A stretch of 64,000 nt of DNA from Streptomyces hiroshimensis (GTDB lineage Bacteria > Actinomycetota > Actinomycetes > Streptomycetales > Streptomycetaceae): the NCBI RefSeq assembly GCF_014650335.1, contig NZ_BMUT01000001.1:735037-799036 (forward strand), in the 5' to 3' direction. Positions 43,020 to 52,076 of the stretch are shown one piece after another. A model generated the notes under the pieces. The model saw only the letters and a program-made list of their open reading frames with translations, did no database searches and was not told where the DNA came from. Both the position numbers and the translations under genes were made by a program. Numbering within the stretch: position 1 is the first letter of the stretch; each line of letters starts with the position of its first letter.

Positions 43020-43433
43020 TCAGGCCTCCCGCAGCAGCGCCGCGAGGTCCCCGTCCACGTCGAGGTGGCCGCCCTCGCTGCCGGCCGGCACCAGCGCGTA
43101 GGAGCGCGCGAGGAAGCGCCGCAGCTCGGAGGTGTCGATCTGCACCATGGCCACGCCCTCGACGGCGTGGAACTCCAGCACCGTGCGGTCCGGTCCGCAC
43201 GGCCACACATGGACGTCGCCGCCCCCGGTCGGTGCGATCAGGCCGCAGGCCAGCGTCTCGCGGGCGAAGACCCATTCCACGTCCGCCCCGTCGAGGGAGG
43301 CCACGGGCGGAAAGGCGATGTGCACGGCGAAGGGATCGGAGGGTTCGTAGCGCAGCTGCGCGGGGACGGCGCGGTCCTGCGGGGCCGACGCAATGAGCCG
43401 TGCCTGGACAGCCTGGTCGATGACAGTGGACAA
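43020..43433 (-). CDS. SsgA-like sporulation/cell-division protein (SALP)
   Basis: An SsgA/B family protein, specific to morphologically complex actinomycetes. Conserved parts are ARLIASAPQDRAVPAQLRY, EPSDPFAVHIAFP, WVFARETLACGL, GGGDVHVWP and SYALVPAGSEG. Starting at TTG 43433 with GGAG 8 nt upstream gives 137 residues, the usual SALP length, beginning at the conserved STVIDQAVQ. An ATG at 43622 would give 200 residues with a His/Arg-rich N-terminal extension; I prefer the short form but cannot exclude the long one. SALPs guide septum placement and spore-wall maturation. Confidence 0.82.
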   Translation of the reverse strand: MSTVIDQAVQARLIASAPQDRAVPAQLRYEPSDPFAVHIAFPPVASLDGADVEWVFARETLACGLIAPTGGGDVHVWPCGPDRTVLEFHAVEGVAMVQIDTSELRRFLARSYALVPAGSEGGHLDVDGDLAALLREA

Positions 43434-43783
43434 CGCGTGCTCCCTCGCGATCGCTGTGATGTGGTGCGGGTCCTTGCGGTGGTACGGGGTCCTCGTGCGG
43501 TGGTGGTCGTGCCGGTCGTGCAGCTCCTGCCGGCGTTCCGCCGCCGACCGGATCCGGGAGGGATCCGCCGACTGGAGAGACGCTGTCTGGTGAGACGGCG
43601 GTTCGATCGCTGCAGTGCACATGATTCAAGCGTGACCTGCATCACGATCCTTTGATTGGGAAAGACAAAAGCCGTCTCAGCCGTGAAATCGCTGCTCGTA
43701 CGCCACTCTGTTCACCACCCGCACCACCCATCACCCCACGGCCGCACCACCCCACCACCGCCCCTCACCGACCGCACCGCCCC

Positions 43784-44989
43784 TCACCGCCGTACCGGCA
43801 GCACCGCGAGCACCTCCCAGCCGCCGCCCGGGACCGGCCCGGCCGTCAGGGCCCCGCCGATCGCGTCCGCCCGCTCGGTGAGCCCGACCAGCCCCAGGCC
43901 CCCGGTGTCCTCCGCCGGACGGGACACCGTCTGCCCCGCCGGGCCGTCGTCGCGCACGGACACGAAAAGGCGCCGTTCCGCTTCGCGCAGCGTCACGCGC
44001 ACGGCCGACGCGCCGGGGCTGTGCTTGGCCACGTTCGCCAGCCCCTCCGCGACGATCCGGTGGACGGAGGCGGCCAGCTCCGGGGCCAGCCCGGAACCGA
44101 AGCAGGGATCGACGTGCAGATCGACCCGCACGGCGCCCGGGCCCGTCCGCCGGAAGTCGTCGACCAGCGCGCTCACCCCGTCCAGCCCGGGCAGCGGCGC
44201 GCGGTGGGCTGCCTCCTGGCCGTCCTGGCGCAGGACGCGCAGCAGCCGCCGGGACGAGGTCAGCGCCTCGTCGCCGGCCTCCTGGATGTCCCGCAGAGAG
44301 GCGGCGACCCGCTCGTCCTCGGCGACGGTGCCGGTGGCCTTGGCCAGCAGGGTCATCGCGGCGACGTGGTGGGAGACGAAGTCGTGCAGCTCGCCCGCCA
44401 GTTCCAGGCGCTCGGCCTTGCGCGCGGCGGCCACCGCCCGGGCGCGCTCGCCGTCCCGGTAGCGCAGGCACAGGCCCGCCGAGGTGACAGCGGCCACGAC
44501 GAGGGCGTAGACGACGACGGCCTCCCCGGGCGCGTTCGTGTCGCGCACGGGCGCCACCAGGATCCCGGCCGCCAGCGCGACGCCCGTCGGCACCGCGGCC
44601 CGCACCGGCGCCCGCCACGCGACCAGGGCGAGCAGTACGAGCAGGGCCGCGCTCTCGGTCAGCCCCCAGATCGGCAGGTGCTCGCCCGCGGCCATCAGAT
44701 ACCCGGTCACCGACCAGGACACCGCGATCGCCGCCACCGCCCGTGCGGCGAGCGGCGCCCAGGGCAGCACGCACAGGACCACGAGCAGCCCGGCGACCCA
44801 CACCACGAGGTGGGCGTGGTGGCCGCTGGTCTGCCCGGGGTAGACGGCGCCCCGGGACAGCAGCCGGCCCTCCAGCAGCCACAGGCCGCACAGGCCGGCC
44901 ACCAGCCAGCCGAGGCGGCGCCGGGCGGCCCCGGGGGCGGCCCCGGGAGCGGTCCGGGAAGGGGCGAGCGGCAGGGATGTCGGCGTCAT
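43784..44989 (-). CDS. Orphan membrane sensor histidine kinase
   Basis: A 401-residue HisKA_3-type kinase with five to six membrane helices, phospho-acceptor motif LAGELHDFVSHHVAAM and an HATPase domain (AEGLANVAKHSPGA; VSVRDDGPAG; GLGLVGLTERA). No response regulator gene lies next to it in the window. The ATG at 44989 (MTPTSLPLAPS) is chosen; a GTG at 45007 is also in frame. Confidence 0.85.
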   Translation of the reverse strand: MTPTSLPLAPSRTAPGAAPGAARRRLGWLVAGLCGLWLLEGRLLSRGAVYPGQTSGHHAHLVVWVAGLLVVLCVLPWAPLAARAVAAIAVSWSVTGYLMAAGEHLPIWGLTESAALLVLLALVAWRAPVRAAVPTGVALAAGILVAPVRDTNAPGEAVVVYALVVAAVTSAGLCLRYRDGERARAVAAARKAERLELAGELHDFVSHHVAAMTLLAKATGTVAEDERVAASLRDIQEAGDEALTSSRRLLRVLRQDGQEAAHRAPLPGLDGVSALVDDFRRTGPGAVRVDLHVDPCFGSGLAPELAASVHRIVAEGLANVAKHSPGASAVRVTLREAERRLFVSVRDDGPAGQTVSRPAEDTGGLGLVGLTERADAIGGALTAGPVPGGGWEVLAVLPVRR

Positions 44990-45119
44990 GCGCTTCACGC
45001 TAGGCACGGGCCCGGGAGCGACGGATCGCCCGTACAGCCACTCCGCCCCGGCCGAAAGGATGAAAGTTGGACGGTTGAACCGGCACGGACTCCGTCGGCA
45101 CGTTCGAACCGGCCGCAGC

Positions 45120-45137
45120 CCGGTGAACCTTCACCGG
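45120..45137. promoter_or_regulatory. Palindrome CCGGTGAACCTTCACCGG
   Basis: An 18-bp perfect dyad with a 2-bp centre, 22 bp upstream of the ATG of the BNR-repeat protein gene and within the divergent region of the sensor kinase. It would block or fold the start of the rightward transcript; a regulator cannot be named. Confidence 0.5.
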
Positions 45138-45159
45138 ACACCTGCTAGCTTGCCCCGTC

Positions 45160-46239
45160 ATGAGACGGACGCTGACGACGTTACGCACCATCGCCGCGGC
45201 ACTGTGCGGCACCGCACTCGCGCTCGCGGGCACCGCGGCCACCCCCGCCCGAGCCGCCGGCAGGCCCCCGGCCTGGGAGAGCAGGGACGGCGGTGCCGAC
45301 GCCCGCTTCCGGGGCCTCGCGGCCGTCAGCCGCTCCACGGCGTGGGCCGCCGGAACGAAGGGGACGGTCCTGCTCACCCGCGACGGCGGACGCAGCTGGC
45401 GAAACGTCTCGCCGCCCGGCGCGGGCGCCCTCGAATTCCGCGACGTGGAGGCGTTCGACGCCCGCCGCGCCGTCGTGCTGGCCATCGGCGAGGGCGAGGC
45501 GTCCAGGGTCTTCCGCACGGACGACGGCGGCAGCACCTGGACGGAGACCTTCCGTAACACCGACCCGAAGGCGTTCTACGACTGCCTGACCTTCTTCGAC
45601 CCGCGCCACGGCATCGCGCTCGGCGACCCCGTGGACGGCCGGTTCCGCATCCTCGCCACCGGCGACGGCGGCCGCAGCTGGCGCGCCCTCCCCGCCCGCG
45701 GCATGCCGGCCGCGCTCCCCGGCGAGGCCGCGTTCGCGGCGAGCGGCCAGTGCGTGGTGAGCTCCGGCGGGCACGACGCCTGGATCGCCACCGGCGGCGC
45801 CGCGTCCTCCCGCGTCCTGCACTCCTCCGACCGCGGCCGCACCTGGACCGTCACCGGCACGCCCGTACCGGCCGGCGACCCCGCGCGCGGCGTCTTCGGC
45901 CTCGCCTTCCGCGACCGCACCCACGGGCTGGCCGTCGGCGGCGACTACCGCGCCGGGCAGCCCTCGGAGCGGGCCGCAGCCGTCAGCGGCGACGGCGGCA
46001 GGACGTGGACGGAGGCCTCCCGCCCGCCCGGCTCCTACCGCTCCGGCGTCGCCTGGCTGCCGCACAGCCGCACCACGGCGCTCGCGGTCGGCCCGGCGGG
46101 CAGCGACTTCACCACGGACGGCGGCCGCACGTGGCGCGCCTTCGACACCGGTTCGTACGACACGGTGGACTGCGCGCCGGACGGCGGATGCTGGGCGGCG
46201 GGGGAGAAGGGACACCTCGCCCGGCTCGCGGGCCGGTAG
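45160..46239 (+). CDS. Secreted BNR/YCF48-like repeat protein
   Basis: A 359-residue protein with an N-terminal signal peptide (RRTLTTLRTIAAALCGTALALAG, Ala-rich cleavage near ATPARA). It has at least six BNR-type repeats with the Asp-box SxDGGRTW (TRDGGRSW, RTDDGGSTW, SSDRGRTW, SGDGGRTW, TTDGGRTW). The fold should be a beta-propeller, as in YCF48/sialidase-like proteins. It is often annotated as oxidoreductase, but I see no redox motif. Function unknown. Confidence 0.83.
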   Translation: MRRTLTTLRTIAAALCGTALALAGTAATPARAAGRPPAWESRDGGADARFRGLAAVSRSTAWAAGTKGTVLLTRDGGRSWRNVSPPGAGALEFRDVEAFDARRAVVLAIGEGEASRVFRTDDGGSTWTETFRNTDPKAFYDCLTFFDPRHGIALGDPVDGRFRILATGDGGRSWRALPARGMPAALPGEAAFAASGQCVVSSGGHDAWIATGGAASSRVLHSSDRGRTWTVTGTPVPAGDPARGVFGLAFRDRTHGLAVGGDYRAGQPSERAAAVSGDGGRTWTEASRPPGSYRSGVAWLPHSRTTALAVGPAGSDFTTDGGRTWRAFDTGSYDTVDCAPDGGCWAAGEKGHLARLAGR

Positions 46240-46252
46240 GCCGGAGGTCCGG

Positions 46253-46552
46253 TCAGGAAGGCAGTTCCTGCCGGTAGGCCTCCAGGCCGGGGGCCGTCTT
46301 CGTCGGGATGAACTCGGTGACGGAGTACTCGCACACCCCCGCCACGGTGAACGGGTCGCTCCGCGTGATCTCCTCGATCTTCGCCCGGTCCTCCCCGACG
46401 GCGAGGATGACGCCGCCGTCGCGGGGCACCTTCCGGCCGGAGGCGATGAAGACGCCGGAGGCGTAGTGCGCGTCCAGCCAGGCCACGTGCTCGGCGAGGG
46501 CGGCGTCGATGCGCTCGATCGGCGCGATGTAGGTCAGCTCCAGTACGAACAT
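46253..46552 (-). CDS. YciI family protein
   Basis: A 99-residue single-domain protein of the YciI family (FVLELTYIAPIERIDAALAEHVAWLD; the conserved His is in this helix; FIASGRKVPRDGG; SDPFTVAGV). Family members are small ferredoxin-like-fold proteins of unclear enzymatic role. It is divergent from the endonuclease V gene. Confidence 0.88.
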   Translation of the reverse strand: MFVLELTYIAPIERIDAALAEHVAWLDAHYASGVFIASGRKVPRDGGVILAVGEDRAKIEEITRSDPFTVAGVCEYSVTEFIPTKTAPGLEAYRQELPS

Positions 46553-46590
46553 GATCGCCAGACTACGTGCGGGGTAGCGTGACCCGCACT

Positions 46591-47295
46591 ATGAGCATGG
46601 CAGAGGTAACCGACGTACCCCCCGGCTGGCCCACGACCGAGGCGGAAGCGACCGCCCTCCAGGACGAGTTGCGGGGCCGCACCGTCCTGGACGAACCCGG
46701 CTCGCCGCCCGGCGAGCCGCTCGTGGCCGTCGGCGTCGACGTCGCCTACGACGACGAGCGGGACGTCGTCGTGGCCGCCGCCGTCGCCCTGGACACCGCC
46801 ACCCTGAGCGTCGTGGAGGAGGCGACGGCGGTCGGCCGGGTCGCCTTCCCGTACGTGCCCGGGCTGCTCGCCTTCCGTGAGATCCCCACCGTGCTCGCCG
46901 TTCTGGAACGCCTCGGCGTCACCCCCGGCCTGGTCGTCTGCGACGGCTACGGCCTCGCCCACCCCCGCCGCTTCGGCCTCGCCAGCCACCTCGGCGTCGT
47001 CACGGGCCTCCCCACGATCGGCGTCGCCAAGAACCCCTTCACCTTCCGCTACGACGCCCCCGGGCCGCACCGCGGCGACACGTCGCCCCTCCTGGACGGC
47101 GAGGAGGAGGTGGGCCGCGCCCTGCGCACCCAGCCCGGCGTCAAACCGGTCTTCGTATCGGTCGGCCACCGCACGAGCCTGGACAACGCCGTCGCCCACA
47201 CCCTCGCCCTGGCCCCCGCCTTCCGCCTCCCGGAGACGACCCGCGCGGCGGACGGCCTGTGCCGGCGCGCGCTCAAGGGGCTGGTGGCGGGGTAA
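46591..47295 (+). CDS. nfi: Endonuclease V (deoxyinosine-specific)
   Basis: A 234-residue endonuclease V. The family motifs are VAVGVDVAYDDE (catalytic Asp), FPYVPGLLAFREIP, VVCDGYGLAHPRRFGLASHLG and TIGVAKNPF. It cuts near deaminated adenine (hypoxanthine) in DNA repair. The ATG at 46591 (MSMAEVTDV) is preferred; the upstream frame lacks support. It converges on the Xaa-Pro peptidase gene with a terminator between. Confidence 0.93.
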   Translation: MSMAEVTDVPPGWPTTEAEATALQDELRGRTVLDEPGSPPGEPLVAVGVDVAYDDERDVVVAAAVALDTATLSVVEEATAVGRVAFPYVPGLLAFREIPTVLAVLERLGVTPGLVVCDGYGLAHPRRFGLASHLGVVTGLPTIGVAKNPFTFRYDAPGPHRGDTSPLLDGEEEVGRALRTQPGVKPVFVSVGHRTSLDNAVAHTLALAPAFRLPETTRAADGLCRRALKGLVAG

Positions 47296-47358
47296 GGGGG
47301 CGCCGGCGTCCGGCGGACAGCCCGCCCGCCACGGCCACGGCTACGAGTGACGTGCGGT

Positions 47359-47392
47359 GGCCGGGCGGGCCGTCTCCCCGGCCCGCCCGGCC
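47359..47392. terminator. Perfect 13-bp hairpin between convergent nfi and peptidase genes
   Basis: GGCCGGGCGGGCC (47359-47371) and GGCCCGCCCGGCC (47380-47392) around an 8-nt loop. It lies in the 163-bp gap between convergent genes and probably ends both transcripts. Confidence 0.8.
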
Positions 47393-47402
47393 TTCGAACA
47401 CT

Positions 47403-47474
47403 TGCTACGTAACGGGCACCTGCTACGTAACGGGCACCTGCGACGTAACGAGCGCCTGCTACGGCACGTGCACC
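47403..47474. repeat. Four tandem 18-bp repeats across the peptidase stop codon
   Basis: TGCTACGTAACGGGCACC at 47403 and 47421 (identical), then TGCGACGTAACGAGCGCC at 47439 and TGCTACGGCACGTGCACC at 47457. On the minus strand the last unit encodes the final HVP and the TAG stop of the peptidase; the others lie just past it. The array looks like expansion of the gene's 3' end. Confidence 0.85.
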
Positions 47475-49417
47475 AGCGAAGGCACGTCCAGCCCCCGCGG
47501 CGTCGCGGGCTTCGCGCGGGTGCCGCCCGCCGTTGCGCGGGCGAAGGCCGCGTAGCCGCCGACCAGCGGCAGGGTGGCGGAGCTGCGGCGCAGGTCCACC
47601 GTCACGTGCGGGGTGGTGGAGGCCGGCTCGATGAGGCCGGCGTCGGTGCCGGCGATGATCAGGGCCAGGCGGTGGCCCGCCGGGACGACGTGGTCGGCGG
47701 CGGCGAGGTCGAGGGTCATGGTGTAGGGCTTGCCGGGGGTCAGGGGGCCGCCCTTGCCGGAGCCGTCCCAGTGGCCGAGGTCGGCCCAGCCGCGGCTGAA
47801 GACCGTGTGGCCGACCTGGGCCTTCGTCGGCTCGGTGCGCTTGTAGCAGGCGCTGTCACCGGCGTTGCCGCTGCCCCAGCAGGTGCGGTCGTCCAGGGTG
47901 CGGATGCCTTCGCCCCGGGCCGCGTAGTCGCGGATCTCGGCGGGACCGAGGTCGACGAGGACGGCGGACAGATGGGCCGAGGCCGTGGACGGGGTGACCG
48001 TCAGGCGCACCGCCGAGGAGCCGGAGAGCCGCAGGTCGCGGCTGAGGGGCGGGGTGATGAAGCCGGCCTTGCCGGGGGTGGAGCGGTCGATGTTCGCGGA
48101 CCAGTCGCTCTCGTTCAGCCTGGGGTCGTCGGTGAACTCGGCGCCGGCGCCCTGCGGCGCGGGCGTCAGCCCGAGGGTGCCGACGCCCGCGACGGGGCCG
48201 GCGGCCGGGCGCAGGGTGGTCGCGCGGGTGTCGCGCGGCGGCCAGACGCGGTCGGTGGACCACCGGTCGGGGGCGCGCTCGATGTCGGCCATGGGCTCGC
48301 GCTCGACGCCGTTGTCGTAGCCGAGGAGGTAGTGGTCGAACCAGCGGTGCAGGGTGGGCACCCACGCCTCGCGGCGGAAGTCGAAGGGGTCGACGTGGCC
48401 GGCCTGGGAGAGCCAGACCTTGCGCTCGACGCCGTTCTCCGCGAGGGCGTCCCACCACTGGCCGAAGTGCTTGGTTCGTACATTGAGGTCCTGCAGGCCG
48501 TGGACGGCGAAGACGCTGGCGCGCACGTTCCCGGCGTCCTTGACGTAGTCGCGGTCCTCCCACAGGGCCGTCCAGTCGCCGTTGCGCGGGGCTCCTTCGG
48601 CGAGCTCGCGCTGTACGGCCTGGCAGCGGCCGCGGGCCTCGGGGCTCTCGATGCCGTCGGAGAGGTGGTCGGGGCCGCCGTCGTAGAGGGCCGCGCCCTG
48701 GGCGAAGTAGTAGTCGTACCAGGAGCTGATGGCGCCGATGGGGACGATGGTCTTCAGGCCTTCGACGCCGGTCGCGGCGACGGCGTTGGCGATGGTCCCG
48801 TCGTAGCTCTTGCCGATCATGCCGACGGACCCGGTGGTCCAGCCGGCCGTGACGGAATCGCTTCCTCCGCGGCTGGCGTAGCCGCGGGCCCGGCCGTTCA
48901 GCCAGTCGACGACGGCCTTGGCCGACTGCACGTCGGAACGGCCGCCGATGTCGACGCACCCGTCGGACCGGTTGGTCCCGGCGAGGTCGACGAGCACGAC
49001 GGCATAGCCGCGCGGTACGAAGTAGTTGTCGTAGTACAGCGGGAAGCCGACCGGCTTGCCCTGTGCGTCATAGGTCTTCTTCTGGCTCTCGTTGCCGCGG
49101 CCGCAGCACGAGTAGTACGGGCTCGCGTCCATGATGACGGGGACGCGCCTGCCCTGTTCGGCGGCCTCCCGGGGCCGGATGACGTCGACGGCCACCCGGT
49201 CGGATCTGCCGTCCCCGTCGGCGTCCACCCGGGTGTCCACCCAGACGGATTCGCGTATCGCGCGGTCGTACGAATAGACGGGTGTGCTCTCCTTGCCGCG
49301 CGGCGCGGCGGCCTGCGCGGCGCCGGGCGGTGACACGAGCACCGCCAGCAGGGCGGCAACTGCCGCCAGTACGAATGAAGTCCAGGGTGTGCGGGCATCC
49401 CGCGGGCGTCTGATCAC
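47459..49417 (-). CDS. Secreted Xaa-Pro dipeptidyl-peptidase (S15/CocE family)
   Basis: A 652-residue secreted hydrolase with signal peptide (VLAAVAALLAVLVSPPGAAQA). The nucleophile is in GMIGKSYDGTIAN, an Asp in VHGLQDLNV and the His in LSQAGHVDPFD. A C-terminal jelly-roll domain (SSAVRLTVTPSTASAHLSAV) is typical of X-prolyl dipeptidyl-peptidases, which remove Xaa-Pro from peptide N-termini. It starts at GTG 49417. It is divergent from a secreted M1 aminopeptidase, suggesting a shared role in extracellular peptide use. Confidence 0.9.
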   Translation of the reverse strand: MIRRPRDARTPWTSFVLAAVAALLAVLVSPPGAAQAAAPRGKESTPVYSYDRAIRESVWVDTRVDADGDGRSDRVAVDVIRPREAAEQGRRVPVIMDASPYYSCCGRGNESQKKTYDAQGKPVGFPLYYDNYFVPRGYAVVLVDLAGTNRSDGCVDIGGRSDVQSAKAVVDWLNGRARGYASRGGSDSVTAGWTTGSVGMIGKSYDGTIANAVAATGVEGLKTIVPIGAISSWYDYYFAQGAALYDGGPDHLSDGIESPEARGRCQAVQRELAEGAPRNGDWTALWEDRDYVKDAGNVRASVFAVHGLQDLNVRTKHFGQWWDALAENGVERKVWLSQAGHVDPFDFRREAWVPTLHRWFDHYLLGYDNGVEREPMADIERAPDRWSTDRVWPPRDTRATTLRPAAGPVAGVGTLGLTPAPQGAGAEFTDDPRLNESDWSANIDRSTPGKAGFITPPLSRDLRLSGSSAVRLTVTPSTASAHLSAVLVDLGPAEIRDYAARGEGIRTLDDRTCWGSGNAGDSACYKRTEPTKAQVGHTVFSRGWADLGHWDGSGKGGPLTPGKPYTMTLDLAAADHVVPAGHRLALIIAGTDAGLIEPASTTPHVTVDLRRSSATLPLVGGYAAFARATAGGTRAKPATPRGLDVPSLVHVP

Positions 49418-49605
49418 GGGCGGACGGTAACGCCGCCGGGGCCCGGAACAGAAGGGGTTATCGCCGCTTCAGGAGTTGACGGCCGCCCCGCCGCATGACG
49501 CGCGCATGTCGATCACATGTCGGAAGGCCCCATGGACATACCCCCCTCCGCGGTGAGTACATAGGCTTCCGAGTGATCGTTCTCCTCTACGAGTTGGAGT
49601 GACTC

Positions 49606-51117
49606 GTGCGTCGTCACAGACTCATCGTTCCGAGCACGGCCGCTGCCGCCTTCCTGCTGCTCGCGGTCCCGGCGTCGGCGGCGGACGCCACGCCCGGCGC
49701 CCCGGGCGCCGGAGACTCGTACTACCCGGAAGACGGCAACGGCGGGTACGACGTCTCCCACTACGACCTGCGGCTGAAGTACCAGCCGAAGACGGACCGG
49801 CTGGAGGGCACGGCGACACTGCTGGCCACCACCACCCAGGCGCTGTCCCGCTTCAACCTCGACTTCACGCTCGACGTGAGCGAGGTCCTGGTCAACGGCA
49901 GGAAGGCCGCGCACAAGCCGTCCGGCGCCCACGAGCTGGAGATCACCCCGGCCGCGCCGCTGGAGAAGGGCAAGCCCATCAGCGTCGTCGTGCGCTACAG
50001 CGGCACCCCCTCCACCGTGAAGATCGACGGCTACACGGCCTGGAAGCGCACCCCGGACGGCGCGGTCCTGGCCCAGGAGCCGCAGTCGGCGGCCTGGTGG
50101 TTCCCGAGCAACGACCACCCCACCGACAAGGCCACCTACGACGTGTCCGTCTCCGTGCCGGACGACGTCCAGGCCATCAGCAACGGCGTGCTCGCCTCCC
50201 AGTCCTCCAAGCTCGGCTGGACGCGCTACAACTGGCGCTCCACCAAGCCCCAGGCGAGCTACCTGACGACCCTGGCCGTCGGCAAGTTCGACATCACCAC
50301 CGGCACGACGGAGAGCGGCCTGCCCGTCGTCAACGCCTACAGCAAGGACCTGGGCGAGAACCTCCCCTCGGCCAAGGCGAGCATCGAGCGCACCGCCGAG
50401 ATCACCGACTGGGCGAGCACGCTCTTCGGGCCGTACCCGTTCAACGCCGTCGGCGGGTACGTGCCGAACGTCAAGTCGTCCTACGCGCTGGAGACCCAGA
50501 CCCGGCCGTTCTACAGCCCCGCGTCCTTCACGAGCGGCGCCAACCAGTCGATCGTCGTGCACGAGCTCGCGCACCAGTGGTTCGGTGACAGCGTCTCCGT
50601 CAAGGACTGGCGCGACATCTGGGTGAACGAGGGCTTCGCCACCTACGCCCAGTGGCTGTGGTCGGAGAAGGAGGGCGAGGGCACCGCCCAGGAGCTCGCC
50701 GAGTACGTCTACAACAGCGTTCCGGCCGACAACGACTTCTGGAAGGTCAAGCCCGGTGACCCGGGCGCGGACCGGCAGTTCGACCGCGCCGTCTACAACC
50801 GCGGCGCCGTCACCCTGCAGGCGCTGCGCAACACCGTCGGCGACAAGGCGTTCTTCGCCCTCCTCAAGCAGTGGCCCACGGAGAACCGCTACGGCAACGC
50901 CTCGGTGCAGGACTTCGTGAAGTTCGCCGAGAAGGCCTCCGGCAAGAAGCTCGCCCCGCTCTTCGACACCTGGCTGTTCCAGCCGTCGAAGCCGGCCGCG
51001 CTGCCGGCTCCGGCCGGCACCGCCCCCGCCAAGGCGAAGAAGTCGCTGAAGGCCGGCGTCACCCCGCCCAAGTCCTGGAAGAAGATCCAGGAGGCGGAGC
51101 GCGCCCACCGGCACTGA
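49606..51117 (+). CDS. Secreted M1 family zinc aminopeptidase
   Basis: A 503-residue secreted metallopeptidase with signal peptide (STAAAAFLLLAVPASA). The zinc motif is HELAHQWFGD, and the distal Glu is in WVNEGFATYAQ; the preceding SYALETQTR replaces the GAMEN-type exopeptidase motif. It is shorter than PepN because it lacks the large C-terminal domain, like other Streptomyces secreted M1 enzymes. The C-terminal ~40 residues are Pro/Ala/Lys-rich. It starts at GTG after GGAG. Confidence 0.92.
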   Translation: MRRHRLIVPSTAAAAFLLLAVPASAADATPGAPGAGDSYYPEDGNGGYDVSHYDLRLKYQPKTDRLEGTATLLATTTQALSRFNLDFTLDVSEVLVNGRKAAHKPSGAHELEITPAAPLEKGKPISVVVRYSGTPSTVKIDGYTAWKRTPDGAVLAQEPQSAAWWFPSNDHPTDKATYDVSVSVPDDVQAISNGVLASQSSKLGWTRYNWRSTKPQASYLTTLAVGKFDITTGTTESGLPVVNAYSKDLGENLPSAKASIERTAEITDWASTLFGPYPFNAVGGYVPNVKSSYALETQTRPFYSPASFTSGANQSIVVHELAHQWFGDSVSVKDWRDIWVNEGFATYAQWLWSEKEGEGTAQELAEYVYNSVPADNDFWKVKPGDPGADRQFDRAVYNRGAVTLQALRNTVGDKAFFALLKQWPTENRYGNASVQDFVKFAEKASGKKLAPLFDTWLFQPSKPAALPAPAGTAPAKAKKSLKAGVTPPKSWKKIQEAERAHRH

Positions 51118-51295
51118 CCGTTCGCACGTACGGGCCCGCCGTACTGCCCTCGCCCCGCGCGAAGGCGGTACGGCGGGCCGCGCGATGGAGTACGGCGGGG
51201 CGCCGCCGGTTTCCCGGCACCGGTTTCGCAGTACTGGTGGCACAGCAATACTGTTCGACACCGACGGGTGCGGAACAGAGAGCGAGGTGCCGCCC

Positions 51296-52021
51296 ATGGC
51301 CGCGGAGACGGAGAGCGGAGAAGCGACCCTGACGGTGGACGAACTGGCCGCCCGGGCCGGGGTGACCGTCCGCACCGTGCGCTTCTACAGCACCCGGGGG
51401 CTGCTGCCCCCGCCCGAGATCGGCCCGCGCCGCGTCGGGCGCTACGGGCCCGGCCATCTCTCCCGCCTCGCCCTGATCGAAGAACTGCAGCACCAGGGCC
51501 TCACGCTCGCCGCCATCGAGCGCTACCTGAACCGGCTCCCCGACGGCCTCAGCCCCCAGGACCTGGCCATCCACCGCGCCCTCGTGGCCTCCTGGACGCC
51601 CGACGGGGCCGAGGAGACCACCCGGGAGGAGCTGGAGCGGCGGGCGGGCCGGGCCCTGACCGAGGAGGACATCGACCGGCTCGCCGCGATGAACGCCCTG
51701 CAGCGGGGCGGGACCGCCGGCTCGTACCTCGTCGACCCGGGCCTGCTCCACCTCGGCGTGCGGCTGCTGGACGTGCCGGTCTCGCCGGAGGCGATCCTGG
51801 CCGCCCGCACGGTGCTGGTCGAGCACGCCCGCGCCACCGCGCGTGAACTGTCGCGGCTGTTCCGCGACGAGGTGGAGACGCGGGCGCCGGACGTCGCGGC
51901 GATGAAGTCCCTGTCGGCCCACGTGCAGCCGCTCGTGATCCAGGCGCTGGTCACGGCATTTCAGCGCTCACTGAACGAGGAGCTGCACGCGGCGTACGAG
52001 GACGCCTCGCGCAGCGCCTGA
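51296..52021 (+). CDS. MerR family transcriptional regulator
   Basis: A 241-residue regulator with an N-terminal MerR winged helix ([51 protein letters not shown]) and an all-helical C-terminal domain with no cysteine ligands. It converges on the fadB-like gene (55 bp between the stops). Control of the neighbouring beta-oxidation genes is possible but is not shown by the sequence. Confidence 0.9.
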   Translation: MAAETESGEATLTVDELAARAGVTVRTVRFYSTRGLLPPPEIGPRRVGRYGPGHLSRLALIEELQHQGLTLAAIERYLNRLPDGLSPQDLAIHRALVASWTPDGAEETTREELERRAGRALTEEDIDRLAAMNALQRGGTAGSYLVDPGLLHLGVRLLDVPVSPEAILAARTVLVEHARATARELSRLFRDEVETRAPDVAAMKSLSAHVQPLVIQALVTAFQRSLNEELHAAYEDASRSA

Positions 52022-52076
52022 ACGGTGCCGGTCAGCCTGTTGCCCGCCGCTGCGGCCGAAACAACTGTCCGGGCCG

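Noticed and set aside
47403..47474. CRISPR-like appearance of the 18-bp repeats
   Set aside because: Units are contiguous without spacers, too short, and overlap a coding end.
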